The translations under genes were made by a program, and so were the position numbers. A model generated the notes under the pieces. It had not been told where the DNA came from. It did no database searches and worked only from the letters and a program-made list of their open reading frames with translations. From Nocardioides szechwanensis (lineage in GTDB: Bacteria; Actinomycetota; Actinomycetes; Propionibacteriales; Nocardioidaceae), in assembly GCF_900103935.1 (NCBI RefSeq), contig NZ_FNIC01000001.1, positions 738,804 to 802,803 on the forward strand: a DNA stretch of 64,000 nucleotides. The letters are read 5' to 3'. This document shows, piece after piece, positions 29,601 through 40,175 of this stretch (its first letter is position 1; each line of letters opens with the position of its first letter).

Positions 29601-29960
29601 GTGGCTGGTGGAGGTAGTGCCATTCGCGGCAGCCGAGTCGGCGCCGGACCCATGGGTGAGGCCGAGCGGGGCGAGGCTGCCCCGCGCCAGGCGGTCACCT
29701 ACTTCTGCTCGCGGGGGCACACGTCGGTCGTGACCTTCTCGGTCGAGGCCGTCGCCCCCGACTCGTGGGACTGCCCCAAGTGCGGTCTCCCCGCAGGCCG
29801 CGACTCCGACAACGCCCCGCCGGCCACCAAGGTCGAGCCCTACAAGACGCACCTGGCCTACGTGAAGGAGCGCCGCTCCGACGTCGAGGCGGCCAACATC
29901 CTCGACGAGGCGATCCAGCTCCTCCGCTCGCGCCGCAAGTCCGGCGACATCATCTTCTGA
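29601..29960 (+). CDS. rbpA: RNA polymerase-binding protein RbpA
   Basis: A 119-residue RbpA, an actinobacterial RNA polymerase factor that stabilises the open complex with the principal sigma factor. The N-terminal tail contains SAIRGSRVG. A zinc-ribbon-like core has YFCSRGHT and WDCPKCGLPAG (C-x3-H and C-x2-C). The C-terminal sigma-interaction domain is THLAYVKERRSDVEAANILDEA with the RRSD motif (LAYVKERRSDVEAA). Start is GTG 29601. The gene is probably transcribed with secG, 12 bases upstream. Confidence 0.95.
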   Translation: MAGGGSAIRGSRVGAGPMGEAERGEAAPRQAVTYFCSRGHTSVVTFSVEAVAPDSWDCPKCGLPAGRDSDNAPPATKVEPYKTHLAYVKERRSDVEAANILDEAIQLLRSRRKSGDIIF

Positions 29961-29967
29961 CCCTCCG

Positions 29968-30037
29968 CGAGTCGGCGCTTGTGCACGCTGGATTTACGCC
30001 GAGTCGGCGCTTGTGCAGACTCTTAGAGCCGACTCGC
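29968..30037. repeat. Two direct repeats and one inverted copy of CGAGTCGGC
   Basis: CGAGTCGGCGCTTGTGCA occurs at 29968-29985 and again at 30000-30017, a 32-base period. GCCGACTCG at 30029-30037 is the reverse complement of the first nine bases and can pair with either copy. The block lies between the convergent ends of rbpA and the AbiEi-like gene and overlaps the latter's last codons. It may act as a terminator or be a remnant of repeat expansion. Confidence 0.6.
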
Positions 30038-31003
30038 CGAGTCGATGAGGCTTCCGCGCAGGGTCCGAGCCTGGCGCACACCGTCCAAGAGCATCTGGTC
30101 GCAGCGCCGCTCCCGACCGAACACGTCACTGGCCACGAACGGGGTCACGACCCAACCCTGCTCCCGGACCAACTCGCGCCGACGACGGTCGTGCTCCTGC
30201 TGGGCGGGCGAGCCATGCCACTCGGCACCGTCGTACTCCGCCGCGAACCGCAGATCTTCGTGTGCGATGTCGAGGAGGGCGGCCAGGACGCCGTCGACCC
30301 ACACCTCAACCTGCAGCTGAGGGCGGGGGAGCCCCCGGTCAAGCCATCGCAGCCGAAGGATGGACTCGCCGGGCGACGCGGCCGCTCCATCCGCCATGGG
30401 AGCGAGGGCACGAAGGTTCCTCACCCAGCGCATCCCGCGGAATCGTGTGACGCCATCGAGGAGCTCCTCGTGTGTGAACAGGCGCGTGCGCAACATCGCG
30501 TCAAGCGCGGCCAACGTCCGTTCACGGGACCGGACGCGGCCCAGGTCCCAGGCGGTGCGCAGTGGCGTCGTCACCAGCAGCCCGGCGACCTCCATGATGT
30601 CGCTGGGGACGAGGTTGCGCTCACCGCTGTCTGCCAGCGGGTTGCGCAGGCGTCCATGATCTGAGGGTCTGAACATCGAGATCGCGCTGAGATCAAGGTG
30701 CTCATTGGGGGCGAGGATCATCTCGGCGCCGAGCAGCCAGCCGGCGTGTCGGTCACACACGACGCAGTCGGGGGGCACCACGAGCGCGAGGCACTTGGCC
30801 CGCAGGAGAGGTGAGTCGCCCAACTGCGTCGAGACGTAGACGTTGCGGATCGGGCGTCTCAGGAATCCGAGGTCGACGAGTCTCACGAGGTTGGCGCGGG
30901 TCACGCCTTCGGCGTACGCCATCGCGGTTGTGAACGGTTCATCCACGGGCAGGGGGAACGACTGGTCGAGGAATGGTTGGTCCAGGAGCGGTTTGAGGTT
31001 CAT
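30023..31003 (-). CDS. AbiEi-like/DUF559-type protein
   Basis: A protein of 326 residues from ATG 31003, or 342 from GTG 31051; neither start has a good ribosome site. The N-terminal part resembles the wing-helix region of AbiEi antitoxin-like proteins (GVTRANLVRLVDLGFLRRPIRNVYV, split as GVTRANLVRL and LGFLRRPIRNVYV). The C-terminal part resembles the Vsr/DUF559 nuclease fold (FAAEYDGAEWHG, then an Arg/Asp-rich helix and GWVVTPF). Such stand-alone proteins are common in actinobacteria and their role is unknown. No toxin partner lies beside it. Codon use is less GC-biased than its neighbours. Confidence 0.75.
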   Translation of the reverse strand: MNLKPLLDQPFLDQSFPLPVDEPFTTAMAYAEGVTRANLVRLVDLGFLRRPIRNVYVSTQLGDSPLLRAKCLALVVPPDCVVCDRHAGWLLGAEMILAPNEHLDLSAISMFRPSDHGRLRNPLADSGERNLVPSDIMEVAGLLVTTPLRTAWDLGRVRSRERTLAALDAMLRTRLFTHEELLDGVTRFRGMRWVRNLRALAPMADGAAASPGESILRLRWLDRGLPRPQLQVEVWVDGVLAALLDIAHEDLRFAAEYDGAEWHGSPAQQEHDRRRRELVREQGWVVTPFVASDVFGRERRCDQMLLDGVRQARTLRGSLIDSASRL

Positions 31004-31073
31004 AGGGTCTGGGCTGCCCGCCACGTCCAAGTGGCAATCCGACGCGTTCACGCGCTGTGGAGGGCCGCCTGAT

Positions 31074-31796
31074 TCAGAGGTGGGAGGCGGCGGCTCGGTC
31101 GAGGAAGTACGTCGTCTCGGCGATGCCGTGGACGCCCCGGGCGGGGGTGTCGGTGACCGAGCCGGTGTCGGCGAGCGCGGCCGCCACGGCCTCCGCCTTG
31201 CCCTCGCCGCTGGCGATCACCCACACCGAGCGGCTGCGGTTGAGGGCCGGGAATGTGAAGCTGATCCGCTGCGGGGGCGGCTTCGGCGAGTCGGTGACGC
31301 CGACCAGGATCCGGTCGACGACCTCGAGCTGAGGGTGGCCGGGGAAGAGGGACGCGACGTGGCCGTCGGGCCCGATGCCGAGCATCACGACCTCGAACTC
31401 GCCGGCGCCGTGCTCGTGCACGACTTCCTCGAACGCCAGCGCCGCCGCGTCGACGTCGTCGCCGCCGTCGCTCGAGGGGAGCTCGTGGACCTGGGTGGCG
31501 CCGACGGCGTCCAGGAACGCGCGCCGCGCCTGTCCGGCGTTGCGGTCGGGGTCGTCAGCGGGGACGAAGCGGTCGTCGCCCCACCACACGACCACCCGGG
31601 TCCAGTCGACCTCGGTGCCGGGGGAGAGACGGGCCAGCTCGCGGTGCACCGTCTCGGCGATGGTGCCGCCGGTCAGGGCGATCTGCGGCACGTGGCCGGC
31701 CGCCTGCGCGTCGGCGAGCCGGGTGAGCAGCTCGCCGGCGACCGTCGTCGCGAGGGCGGCGGCGTCGGCGTGCACCTCGACGAGCGGGGTGCTCAC
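31074..31796 (-). CDS. pgl: 6-phosphogluconolactonase
   Basis: A 240-residue lactonase of the DevB/SOL type, hydrolysing 6-phosphogluconolactone in the oxidative pentose-phosphate pathway. Motifs are IALTGGTIAE, VVVWWGDDRFVP, DRNAGQARRAFL, LGIGPDGHVASLFPGHP and RISFTFPALNRS. GTG 31796 overlaps the opcA stop as GTGA. It is the last gene of tkt-tal-pgi-zwf-opcA-pgl. Confidence 0.95.
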   Translation of the reverse strand: MSTPLVEVHADAAALATTVAGELLTRLADAQAAGHVPQIALTGGTIAETVHRELARLSPGTEVDWTRVVVWWGDDRFVPADDPDRNAGQARRAFLDAVGATQVHELPSSDGGDDVDAAALAFEEVVHEHGAGEFEVVMLGIGPDGHVASLFPGHPQLEVVDRILVGVTDSPKPPPQRISFTFPALNRSRSVWVIASGEGKAEAVAAALADTGSVTDTPARGVHGIAETTYFLDRAAASHL

Positions 31797-32698
31797 TTCC
31801 CGGCCTTGCGCAGGCGCTTGGTCACCGCGGCGTAGACGTCGTCCTCGTCCAGCCGCCGCAGCTCCTCGGCGAGCAGCTCGGGGATCCCGCGCCGCTTGAG
31901 CGCGATCGGCCGGTCCGGCTTGCCCGGTGACGCGTAGGTCGCCAGCTTGCCGTCGGGCCGGCTGATCCGGATCGGGCCCTCGGCGGTCTCGAGGACCACC
32001 TCGGTGATGCCCGGGCCTCGTGAGGTGGAGCGGTCGACCGTCACCCGCAGGTTGTCGTGGAGCCACGCGGCCAGCAGGTCGGCACTGGGGCTGATCCGCT
32101 CTGCCGTGACGGAGGCACCGGTGACCTTCAGGTGGTGCTGGTCGAGCGCGGCCGCGAGCAGGGCCCGCCACGGCGTGATCCGGGTCCACGCGAGGTCGGT
32201 GTTGCCCTTGACGTACGTCGAGCACTGCACGTGCAGCGCGGTGCTCTTGCCGCGAGGAGCCGCAGCGGCATCGGTGATACGTCGCTGGGCGAGCGCGCCG
32301 AGCGGGTCGGCGGCGGGGTCCTCCGGCGCCGTGGTGGGCCACCAGACGGCCACCGGCGAGTCCGGCAGCAGCAGCGGGAGCACGACCGACGCGGCGTGCT
32401 TGACGACCTCGCCCTTGAGCCGGATCACGGCGGTCTCGCCGGTCCAGCCGGAGCCGGTGCCGACCTGGGCGTTGATCTGGCCTGCTCCGCGCGCGTCGCC
32501 CAGGATCACGCCGAGGGCGCGGGCGGGGTGTTCGTGGGAGGCCTCGCGGGCCGCCTTCATCGCGTCCTCGGCGTCCTCCTCGGGTACGACGATGACCAGC
32601 GTCATCACCATGCCCATCGCCGGGCTGCCAGCCTTCTTGCGGCCGCGCACGAACTCCGCGGCGATCTTGGCTGACGTGGTGTCGACGAGCTCGATCAC
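31793..32698 (-). CDS. opcA: Glucose-6-phosphate dehydrogenase assembly protein OpcA
   Basis: A 301-residue OpcA, which in cyanobacteria and actinobacteria activates or assembles glucose-6-phosphate dehydrogenase. It starts at GTG 32698, sharing one base with the zwf stop (TAGTG). Visible features are MTLVIVVPEED, ASHEHPARALGVI, VVLPLLLPDSPVAVWWP and LAWTRITPWRALLA. The gene order zwf-opcA-pgl is the standard one. Frames reading across the zwf-opcA junction without a stop are artefacts. Confidence 0.93.
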   Translation of the reverse strand: MIELVDTTSAKIAAEFVRGRKKAGSPAMGMVMTLVIVVPEEDAEDAMKAAREASHEHPARALGVILGDARGAGQINAQVGTGSGWTGETAVIRLKGEVVKHAASVVLPLLLPDSPVAVWWPTTAPEDPAADPLGALAQRRITDAAAAPRGKSTALHVQCSTYVKGNTDLAWTRITPWRALLAAALDQHHLKVTGASVTAERISPSADLLAAWLHDNLRVTVDRSTSRGPGITEVVLETAEGPIRISRPDGKLATYASPGKPDRPIALKRRGIPELLAEELRRLDEDDVYAAVTKRLRKAGK

Positions 32699-34221
32699 TA
32701 GGGCCTCCTCCAGACGCGTCCGTCGCGGGCCAGCATCTTGTCGGCCGACGACGGGCCCCAGGTGCCGGAGCCGTACTGCTCGGGCTTCCCCTTGCGCTCC
32801 CAGGCCTCGAGGATCGGGTCGAGGATCTTCCAGGAGAGCTCGACCTCCTCGTGGCGCGGGAACAGCGGCGGGTCGCCGAGCAGCACGTCGAGGATCAGCC
32901 GCTCGTAGGCCTCCGGGCTGTCCTCGGTGAAGGACCCGCCATAGGCGAAGTCCATGTTGACGTCGCGAATCTCCATCGCGGTGCCGGGCACCTTGGAGCC
33001 GAAGCGGAGCGTCATGCCCTCGTCGGGCTGGATCCGGATCACGAGGGCGTTCTGGGTGAGCTCCTCGACCGAGGAGGCGCTGAACGGCTGGTGCGGGGCC
33101 CGCTTGAAGACCACCGCCACCTCGGTGACGCGCCGGCCCAGGCGCTTGCCGGTGCGCAGGTAGAACGGGACACCGGCCCAGCGCCGGGTCTCGACGTGGA
33201 GCGTGATCGCGGCGAAGGTCTCGGTGCGCGACGTGGCCCGGATGCCGTCCTCCTCGAGGAAGCCCGCGACCTTCTCGCCACCGGCCCACCCCGCGGCGTA
33301 CTGCCCGCGGGCGGTCGCGAGGTCGAGCCGCCGGGGCAGCTTCACGCTGGCGAGCACCTTCTGCTTCTCGATCCGCAGGCTGTCGGCGTCGAACGACGTC
33401 GGCTCCTCCATCGCGACGAGCGACATCAGCTGGAGGAGGTGGTTCTGGATGACGTCACGCGCGGCGCCGATGCCGTCGTAGTAGCCGGCGCGGCCGCCGA
33501 TGCCGACGTCCTCGGCCATGGTGATCTGCACGTGGTCGACGTAGTTGTTGTTCCACAAGGGCTCGAACATCATGTTGGAGAAGCGCGTCGCCAGGATGTT
33601 CTGGACCGTCTCCTTGCCGAGGTAGTGGTCGATCCGGAAGATCGACCCCGACGGGAAGACCTCGGCCAGCGACGCGTTGAGCGCCTGCGCCGACTCCAGG
33701 TCGTGCCCGAACGGCTTCTCCACCACGACCCGCCGCCACGAGTCGCCGTCCGGGTCGGCCAGGCCGTGCTCCTTGAGCTGCGCGGCAACGGTGCCGAAGA
33801 AGCCCGGCGGGATGGCGAGGTAGAACGCGTGGTTGCCCTCCGTGCCGCGGGTGCGGTCGAGCTCCTCGGTCGTCTGGCGCAGCTGCTCGAACGCCTCGTC
33901 GTCGTCGAAGTCGCCCTGGACGAACCGGAAGCCCTCGGCCAGCTGCTTCCAGACCTCCTCGCGGAACTCCGTGCGGGCGTAGGACTTCACCGAGTCGTGC
34001 ACGATCTGCGCGAAGTCCTGGTCGGCCCAGTCACGGCGTGCGAAGCCCACCAGGCTGAAGCCCGGGGGCAGAAGACCGCGGTTGGCGAGGTCGTAGATCG
34101 CCGGCATGATCTTCTTGCGCGACAGGTCGCCGGTGACGCCGAACAGCACCATGCCGCAAGGCCCGGCGATGCGTGGGAGCCGCCGGTCGCGCGGGTCGCG
34201 CAGCGGGTTGGTCCAGGTCAT
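32698..34221 (-). CDS. zwf: Glucose-6-phosphate 1-dehydrogenase
   Basis: A 507-residue NADP-dependent dehydrogenase that commits glucose-6-phosphate to the pentose-phosphate pathway. It has the dinucleotide loop FGVTGDLSRKKIMPA, the EKPFGHD motif, the active-site RIDHYLGKE and a C-terminal ending WGPSSADKML. The ATG at 34221 overlaps the pgi stop by 4 bases. Its stop shares one base with opcA, so dehydrogenase and activator are made together. Confidence 0.97.
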   Translation of the reverse strand: MTWTNPLRDPRDRRLPRIAGPCGMVLFGVTGDLSRKKIMPAIYDLANRGLLPPGFSLVGFARRDWADQDFAQIVHDSVKSYARTEFREEVWKQLAEGFRFVQGDFDDDEAFEQLRQTTEELDRTRGTEGNHAFYLAIPPGFFGTVAAQLKEHGLADPDGDSWRRVVVEKPFGHDLESAQALNASLAEVFPSGSIFRIDHYLGKETVQNILATRFSNMMFEPLWNNNYVDHVQITMAEDVGIGGRAGYYDGIGAARDVIQNHLLQLMSLVAMEEPTSFDADSLRIEKQKVLASVKLPRRLDLATARGQYAAGWAGGEKVAGFLEEDGIRATSRTETFAAITLHVETRRWAGVPFYLRTGKRLGRRVTEVAVVFKRAPHQPFSASSVEELTQNALVIRIQPDEGMTLRFGSKVPGTAMEIRDVNMDFAYGGSFTEDSPEAYERLILDVLLGDPPLFPRHEEVELSWKILDPILEAWERKGKPEQYGSGTWGPSSADKMLARDGRVWRRP

Positions 34222-35864
34222 GCGAGCTCCGCGCGCAGGCCGTCGAGGTCGGCCGGGGTGCTCACGTGGAGCCGCAGCACGGGCCGGCCCTTGTCGGCGA
34301 GGACCTTTCCGTCGCCGACCGCCTGGGCGGTGAGGAACTCGTGGAACGTGAACGGCCGGTCGGGTACGGCGAGGTCGGCGACCGGCTGCCCCGTGACCTG
34401 GAGGTAGACCCCGGTGTCGGGGCCGCCCTTGTGGTATTGCCCGGTGGAGTGCAGGAAGCGCGGCCCCCACCCGAAGGTCACCGGCCGGCCGGTGCGCACC
34501 GCGAGGGTGTCGCGGGTGCCCGCCAGCGCGGCGTCGCGGTGGCGGTCGAGGTAGGCCTGGACGGCGAGGTAGCCATGGTCGGCGTCGAGCGTGCCGAGCA
34601 GTGCCGCCACGGCGTCGGTGACGGTGGCGGTGCCGTCGGGCAGCCACCCGGGAGAGGCGTAGACCGCGACCGGGCCGTCGACGAAGACCGGCGTCGGCTG
34701 CTCGCCGCCGCCGTCGAGCATCTCGCGGGCGGCGGACTTGGCGCTCTCGACGTCGGGCTGGTCGAAGGGGTTGATCCCCAGGATTCGGCCCGCGACCGCG
34801 GTGGCGTACTCCCACAGCAGCATCTGGGCACCCAGCGGCGCGTCGACGGTGGCGCCCCACCCGGAGGCCGGGCGGACCGTGTCGAAGACCTGGCCGGGAC
34901 CGAAGGTGACCAGCACCTCGTCGGGCGTGCTGGGCACGAAGTTGGGGGAGTCGAGCGCGTCGACGACGACCGGGAGGATGCCGCGGCCGTTCTTGCCGGT
35001 GGACTCGGCGACCAGCTGCTCGGCCCAGTCACCGAACCCGGGGAACGACGACCCGGCGTTGGCCAGCACCATCTTGTCGGCACCGGCCAGGTTGGCCGCC
35101 GCGAGCAGGGCGCCGAGCCGCAGCCCGGGGTTGTCGGGGGAGTCGGCCTCGAGGGCCGGCCGGATGGCCTCGGCCTCGTCGAGCAGGGTGGCGATGTTGG
35201 CGTTGGCCAGCCCGCTGGGCACCAGCCCGAACGCGGTGAGCGCGGAGTAGCGGCCGCCGACCTCGGGGTCGGCCAGGAACACGCGGTAGCCCGCCTCGCG
35301 CGCCGACGCCTCGAGCGGCGACCCGGGATCCGTCACGACCACGATCCGGCCACAGGGGTCGATGCCGACGTCGCGGAAGGCGCGCTCGAAGGCACGCCGC
35401 TGGCTGTCGGTCTCGACGGTGCCCCCGGACTTGCTGGAGACCACGACCACGGTCTCGTCGAGCTTGCCCTCGACCGCCTTGCGCACGAAGTCGGGGTCGG
35501 AGGAGTCGAGCACCTCGAGCTCGACGCCGTCGGCCGCGCAGATCACCTCGGGCGCGAGCGACGAGCCGCCCATGCCGCACAGCACCACCCGGAAGACGCC
35601 ACGCTGGCGCAGCTGCACCTCGACCGCGGCGATGTCGGAGACGAGCGCGCGCGACCGGACGGACAGGTCGACCCAACCGAGGCGCTTGCCGGACTCCTCC
35701 TCGGCCTCGGGGCCCCAGAGGGTGGCGTCGCGCCCGGCGATCCGGCTCGCCACGCCGTCGGCGACCAGCGCCTCGACGGTCGCGGCGTACGCCGCCTCGT
35801 CGGCGTAGCCGAACGTCAGCGCGAAGCCGTCACCACTGACGGCGTTCCACGCGGACCCGGTCAT
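34218..35864 (-). CDS. pgi: Glucose-6-phosphate isomerase
   Basis: A 548-residue phosphoglucose isomerase. SIS-domain motifs are [12 protein letters not shown] and [16 protein letters not shown]; the catalytic region includes [11 protein letters not shown] and [21 protein letters not shown] ([10 protein letters not shown]). It interconverts glucose-6-phosphate and fructose-6-phosphate. The ATG at 35864 overlaps the tal stop and the stop overlaps the zwf start, each by 4 bases. A pgi inside this operon links recycling of fructose-6-phosphate to NADPH production. Confidence 0.95.
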   Translation of the reverse strand: MTGSAWNAVSGDGFALTFGYADEAAYAATVEALVADGVASRIAGRDATLWGPEAEEESGKRLGWVDLSVRSRALVSDIAAVEVQLRQRGVFRVVLCGMGGSSLAPEVICAADGVELEVLDSSDPDFVRKAVEGKLDETVVVVSSKSGGTVETDSQRRAFERAFRDVGIDPCGRIVVVTDPGSPLEASAREAGYRVFLADPEVGGRYSALTAFGLVPSGLANANIATLLDEAEAIRPALEADSPDNPGLRLGALLAAANLAGADKMVLANAGSSFPGFGDWAEQLVAESTGKNGRGILPVVVDALDSPNFVPSTPDEVLVTFGPGQVFDTVRPASGWGATVDAPLGAQMLLWEYATAVAGRILGINPFDQPDVESAKSAAREMLDGGGEQPTPVFVDGPVAVYASPGWLPDGTATVTDAVAALLGTLDADHGYLAVQAYLDRHRDAALAGTRDTLAVRTGRPVTFGWGPRFLHSTGQYHKGGPDTGVYLQVTGQPVADLAVPDRPFTFHEFLTAQAVGDGKVLADKGRPVLRLHVSTPADLDGLRAELA

Positions 35865-36967
35865 GACGCGCTCGCGTCCATCTGGCCGCGGACGGTCTCG
35901 ACGAGCTCGTCCCACGACTTCTTGAACTTGTCGACGCCCTCCTGCTCCAGCACCAGCAGCACGTCGTCGAAGTCGATGCCGACGTCGGCCAACCGGTCGA
36001 AGACCTCCTGCGCCTCGGCGGCCTTGCCGGTGACGGTGTCGCCGGTGACCTTGCCGTGGTCGGCGAACGCCTCCATCGTCTTCTCCGGCATCGTGTTGAC
36101 GGTGTCGGCGACGACCAGCTCGGTGACGTAGAGGGTGTCGGGGTAGGCGGGGTCCTTGACGCCGGTGGAGGCCCACAGCGGACGCTGGGCGTGGGCGCCG
36201 GCCTCGGCCAGGGCGCGCCAGCGGTCGCTGTCGTGCACCTCCTGGAAGGCGCCGTAGGCCAGTCGCGCGTTGGCGACGGCCGCCTTGCCCTTGAGAGCCG
36301 CTGCCTCGTCGGTGCCGATCGCGTTGAGGCGCTTGTCGACCTCGGAGTCGACGCGGGAGACGAAGAACGACGCCACCGACTGGATCGTCGACAGGTCGAG
36401 CCCGGACTCGCGGGCCTGCTCGAGGCCGGTGAGGTAGGCGTCCATCACCGCGCGGTAGCGCTCGATGCTGAAGATCAGCGTGACGTTGACGCTGATGCCC
36501 TCGGCGATCGCGGCGGTGATCGCAGGAAGCCCCTCGAGGGTGGCGGGGATCTTGATCAGCACGTTGGGTCGGTCGACGGCCTTCCAGAGCGCCTGCGCCG
36601 ACGCGAGGGTGCCCTCGGTGTCGTTGGCGAGGTCGGGCTCGACCTCGATGGAGACCCGGCCGTCGGACGGGCTCCCGTCGGCCACGGGTGCGAGTACGTC
36701 GCACGCGTTGCGCACGTCGTCGGTGGTGAGCGCGAAGATCACCTTCTCCACGGGCGCACCCTCGGCCACGAGCGACCTCACCTGGTCGTCGTAGCGCTCG
36801 CCGTTGGCGATCGCGCCGGCGAAGATCGTCGGGTTGGTCGTCACGCCGACCACCGACTTCTCCTTGACGAGGTCGGCGAGGTTGCCGGTCTCGATCCGCT
36901 CGCGGGAGAGGTCGTCGAGCCAGATGGACACCCCTGCGTCCGCCAGTGCCTTGAGTCGGTCAGTCAT
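35861..36967 (-). CDS. tal: Transaldolase
   Basis: A 368-residue transaldolase of the long actinobacterial type. [12 protein letters not shown] and [16 protein letters not shown] (Schiff-base Lys in IKIPAT) mark the active site, with [13 protein letters not shown] and [13 protein letters not shown]. It transfers a dihydroxyacetone unit between sugar phosphates. GGAGG precedes the ATG at 36967. It begins 29 bases after tkt and overlaps pgi by 4 bases. Confidence 0.96.
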   Translation of the reverse strand: MTDRLKALADAGVSIWLDDLSRERIETGNLADLVKEKSVVGVTTNPTIFAGAIANGERYDDQVRSLVAEGAPVEKVIFALTTDDVRNACDVLAPVADGSPSDGRVSIEVEPDLANDTEGTLASAQALWKAVDRPNVLIKIPATLEGLPAITAAIAEGISVNVTLIFSIERYRAVMDAYLTGLEQARESGLDLSTIQSVASFFVSRVDSEVDKRLNAIGTDEAAALKGKAAVANARLAYGAFQEVHDSDRWRALAEAGAHAQRPLWASTGVKDPAYPDTLYVTELVVADTVNTMPEKTMEAFADHGKVTGDTVTGKAAEAQEVFDRLADVGIDFDDVLLVLEQEGVDKFKKSWDELVETVRGQMDASAS

Positions 36968-36996
36968 GTGCGTCCTCCGGGGGTCGATGGGCTTCG

Positions 36997-39096
36997 TCAG
37001 CCGGCTACTGCTGCCAGGCTCTCGCGTGCGGCCGAGGTGACTGCCTCGGCGGTGATGCCGTACTCCTCGAACATCGTGGCGGCGTCTGCCGATGCCCCGA
37101 AACGGTCGACGGAAACAATGCGGCCGGCGTCGCCGACCACCTCGCGCCAGCCCTGGGCCACGCCGGCCTCGACGGAGACGCGTGCCTTGACGCTCGGCGG
37201 GATGACCGAGTCGCGGTAGGCGGCGTCCTGCTCGGCGTACCACTCGCGACAGGGCATCGAGACGACCCGGGCCTTGATGCCCTCGGCCGCCAGCGTGGTG
37301 CGGGCGGCGACGGCGTGCTGGACCTCGGAGCCGGTGCCGACGAGTACGACGTCGGGCGCGCCTCCCTCGGCGTCGAGGAGGACGTAGCCACCGCGGTGGG
37401 CCTCGCTGGTGTCGGCGAAACCTTCGGCACCACGCGGGAAGACCGGCACGTTCTGCCGGCTGAGCGCGATGCCCGCGGGGCGGGCGTTGACCATGACCGC
37501 GCGCCAGCAGGCGGCGGTCTCGTTGGCGTCGGCCGGGCGGACCACGTCGAGACCGGGCATGGCCCGCAGCGACGCGAGGTGCTCGACCGGCTGGTGGGTC
37601 GGTCCGTCCTCGCCGAGGCCGATGGAGTCGTGGGTCCACACGTAGGTGACCGGCAGACCCATGATCGCGGCCAGACGCACCGAGCCACGCATGTAGTCGG
37701 AGAAGGTGAGGAACGTGCCGCCGAAGACGCGGGTGTTCCAGTGCAGGGCGATGCCGTTCATGATCGCGCCCATTGCGTGCTCGCGGATCCCGAAGTGGAG
37801 CACGCGACCGGCGTAGGGGTCGGCCTGCCACATCTTGGTGGCGCGGTCGACGGGCAGGAACGAGCCGGCCTCCTCGATCGTCGTGTTGTTGGACTCGGCG
37901 AGGTCGGCGGAGCCGCCCCACAGCTCGGGGACGGTGGCGGCGATCGCGTTGATCACGGCGCCCGAGGCCTTGCGGGTGGCGACGCCCTTGGGGTCCGCGT
38001 CGAACGTCGGCAGGTCGGAGTCCCAGCCGTCGGGCAGCGAGCCGCTGTTGATCCGGTGGAGCAGCTCCGCACGCTCGGGGTGGGCCTCGGACCACACGGC
38101 GTACGCCGCGTCCCAGGCATCGCCGGCGGCGGAGCCGCGCTCACCTAGCTTGCGGGTGTGCTCGATGACCTCGGGTGCGACCTCGAAGGTCTGCTCGGGG
38201 TCGAAGCCGAGGATCTTCTTGGTCGCTGCGACCTCGTCGTCGCCCAGGGCGGAGCCGTGGGCCTTGCCGGTGCCCTGTGCGGACGGCGCGGGCCAGGCGA
38301 TGATCGTGCGCAGCTTGATGAAGCTCGGGCGGTCGGTGACAGCGCGGGCGGCCTCGATCGCGTCGTACAGCGCGTGGACGTCCTCGCGGTAGCCCTCGCC
38401 GCCGTGGGTCCAGTCGACGGTCTGGACGTGCCAGCCGTAGGCCTCGTAGCGCGCGGCGACGTCCTCGCTGAGCGCGATGTTGGTGTCGCCCTCGATCGAG
38501 ATCTCGTTGGCGTCGTAGATGAGTGTCAGGTTGCCCAGGCGCTGGGTGCCGGCGATCGAGGAGGCCTCGGAGCTGATGCCCTCCTCGATGTCGCCGTCGC
38601 TGGCCAGTACGTAGACGTGGTGGTCGAGGAAGGACTCGCCCTCGGGCGTCTCCGGGTCGAGCATTCCGCGCTGCTTGCGCGCCGCCATGGCCATGCCGAC
38701 CGCGTTGCCGATGCCCTGGCCGAGCGGGCCGGTGGTGACTTCGACGGCCTTGGTGTGGTGGTACTCCGGGTGGCCCGGGGTCTTGCTGCCCCAGGTGCGC
38801 AGCGCCTGGAGGTCCTCGAGCTCGAGCCCGAAGCCGCCGAGGTAGAGCTGCGTGTAGAGCGTGATGCTGGAGTGGCCGCACGAGAGGACGAAGCGGTCGC
38901 GGGACAACCAGTCGGGGTCGGCCGGGTCGTGCCTCATGACCTTCTGGAAGAGGAGGTAGGCGGCCGGGGCCAGGCTCATGGCGGTGCCGGGGTGGCCGTT
39001 GCCCACCTTCTGCACCGCGTCCATGGCCAGCACTCGCGCCGTGTCGACGGCCCTCTGGTCGAGCTCGGTCCAGTCCAGTCCTGCGGGAGTCGTCAC
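36997..39096 (-). CDS. tkt: Transketolase
   Basis: A 699-residue thiamine-diphosphate enzyme. Visible are [15 protein letters not shown], the cofactor site [13 protein letters not shown], the second catalytic domain [18 protein letters not shown] ([12 protein letters not shown]) and [19 protein letters not shown] ([15 protein letters not shown]). It exchanges two-carbon units in the non-oxidative pentose-phosphate pathway. Start is GTG 39096. It leads the minus-strand operon and diverges from ctaB, with about 109 bases between them for both promoters. Confidence 0.97.
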   Translation of the reverse strand: MTTPAGLDWTELDQRAVDTARVLAMDAVQKVGNGHPGTAMSLAPAAYLLFQKVMRHDPADPDWLSRDRFVLSCGHSSITLYTQLYLGGFGLELEDLQALRTWGSKTPGHPEYHHTKAVEVTTGPLGQGIGNAVGMAMAARKQRGMLDPETPEGESFLDHHVYVLASDGDIEEGISSEASSIAGTQRLGNLTLIYDANEISIEGDTNIALSEDVAARYEAYGWHVQTVDWTHGGEGYREDVHALYDAIEAARAVTDRPSFIKLRTIIAWPAPSAQGTGKAHGSALGDDEVAATKKILGFDPEQTFEVAPEVIEHTRKLGERGSAAGDAWDAAYAVWSEAHPERAELLHRINSGSLPDGWDSDLPTFDADPKGVATRKASGAVINAIAATVPELWGGSADLAESNNTTIEEAGSFLPVDRATKMWQADPYAGRVLHFGIREHAMGAIMNGIALHWNTRVFGGTFLTFSDYMRGSVRLAAIMGLPVTYVWTHDSIGLGEDGPTHQPVEHLASLRAMPGLDVVRPADANETAACWRAVMVNARPAGIALSRQNVPVFPRGAEGFADTSEAHRGGYVLLDAEGGAPDVVLVGTGSEVQHAVAARTTLAAEGIKARVVSMPCREWYAEQDAAYRDSVIPPSVKARVSVEAGVAQGWREVVGDAGRIVSVDRFGASADAATMFEEYGITAEAVTSAARESLAAVAG

Positions 39097-39205
39097 GTGG
39101 TTCCTCTCAAGGGGGTTGCGCCGTTCCGAGCCTACCCAGGCGACGGGCTAGAGTGGCACCCGCACCGGTTGCCCGAGGCAGCCATTTCCATTCCCGAGGA
39201 TCTCC

Positions 39206-40162
39206 GTGACGTACGTCGACCAGTCGCCCACCGCTGCCCAGCAGCCGGAGCGCGACGAGCCGACCAGCGGGACCGGCTTCCGCGACGTCGTCGCCGCCTA
39301 CGTCGGCCTCACCAAGCCGCGGGTCATCGAGCTGCTGCTGCTCACCACGGTGCCGGTGATGTTCTTCGCCGACCGTGGTGTCCCCGAGCTCGGCCTGGTC
39401 CTCGCCACCGTCGTCGGCGGGACACTGTCGGCTGGCTCCGCGTCGGCGTTCAACTGCGTCTACGACCGCGACATCGACGAGCAGATGCGGCGCACCCGTC
39501 GCCGGGCGCTGCCGCGTCACATCGTCACCGCCCGCGCCGCCCTGGTCTTCGCCACGGTGCTCGCGGTGGCCTCGACCGTCGTACTGGCCCTCTGGGTCAA
39601 CCTGCTGTCCGCGGGGCTGGCGCTGCTGGCCAACGCGTTCTACGTGCTCGTCTACACGATGGTGCTCAAGCGCCGCACCACGCAGAACATCGTCTGGGGT
39701 GGCCTGGCCGGCTGCTTCCCGGCCCTGATCGGCTGGACCGCCGTCACCAACGAGCTGTCGTGGGTGCCGATCGTACTGTTCGCGGTCGTCTTCTTCTGGA
39801 CGCCGCCGCACACGTGGGCGCTGGCGCTGCGCTACCGCGAGGACTACGCCAACGTCGACGTCCCGATGCTGCCGGTCGTGGCGTCGGCCCGTGAGGTCGG
39901 CCGCCAGATCGTGCTCTACAGCTGGGTCATGGTGGCCACGTCGCTGCTGCTGTGGCCGGTGGCCGGCACCGGGCTGCTCTACCCCGTGACCGCGGCCGTG
40001 CTGGGTGCGGTGTTCCTGCTCGAGGCCCACAAGCTGTGGCGCCGGGCGCGCAACACGGAGGACCTCAGCGTGATCCAGCCGATGCGGTTGTTCCACCACT
40101 CCAACCTCTACCTGTCGCTGCTCTTCGTGGCCGTCGCGCTGGACCCGCTGCTCAAGCTCTGA
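39206..40162 (+). CDS. ctaB: Protoheme IX farnesyltransferase
   Basis: A 318-residue polytopic UbiA-family prenyltransferase (heme O synthase) that farnesylates heme B on the way to heme A for cytochrome oxidase. The Asp-rich motifs NCVYDRDID (N-x3-D-x3-D) and [11 protein letters not shown] are present, with [10 protein letters not shown] and [15 protein letters not shown]. Eight or nine membrane helices are apparent. Start is GTG 39206. It diverges from tkt; the next enzyme of the pathway, ctaA, lies 8.5 kb away beyond unrelated genes. Confidence 0.95.
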   Translation: MTYVDQSPTAAQQPERDEPTSGTGFRDVVAAYVGLTKPRVIELLLLTTVPVMFFADRGVPELGLVLATVVGGTLSAGSASAFNCVYDRDIDEQMRRTRRRALPRHIVTARAALVFATVLAVASTVVLALWVNLLSAGLALLANAFYVLVYTMVLKRRTTQNIVWGGLAGCFPALIGWTAVTNELSWVPIVLFAVVFFWTPPHTWALALRYREDYANVDVPMLPVVASAREVGRQIVLYSWVMVATSLLLWPVAGTGLLYPVTAAVLGAVFLLEAHKLWRRARNTEDLSVIQPMRLFHHSNLYLSLLFVAVALDPLLKL

Positions 40163-40175
40163 CTACGGTGCTGGG

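Noticed and set aside
30023..31003. Type IV toxin-antitoxin system at the AbiEi-like gene
   Set aside because: No AbiEii-type nucleotidyltransferase toxin lies beside it; the neighbours are rbpA and pgl. The C-terminal DUF559-like part also differs from a true AbiEi.
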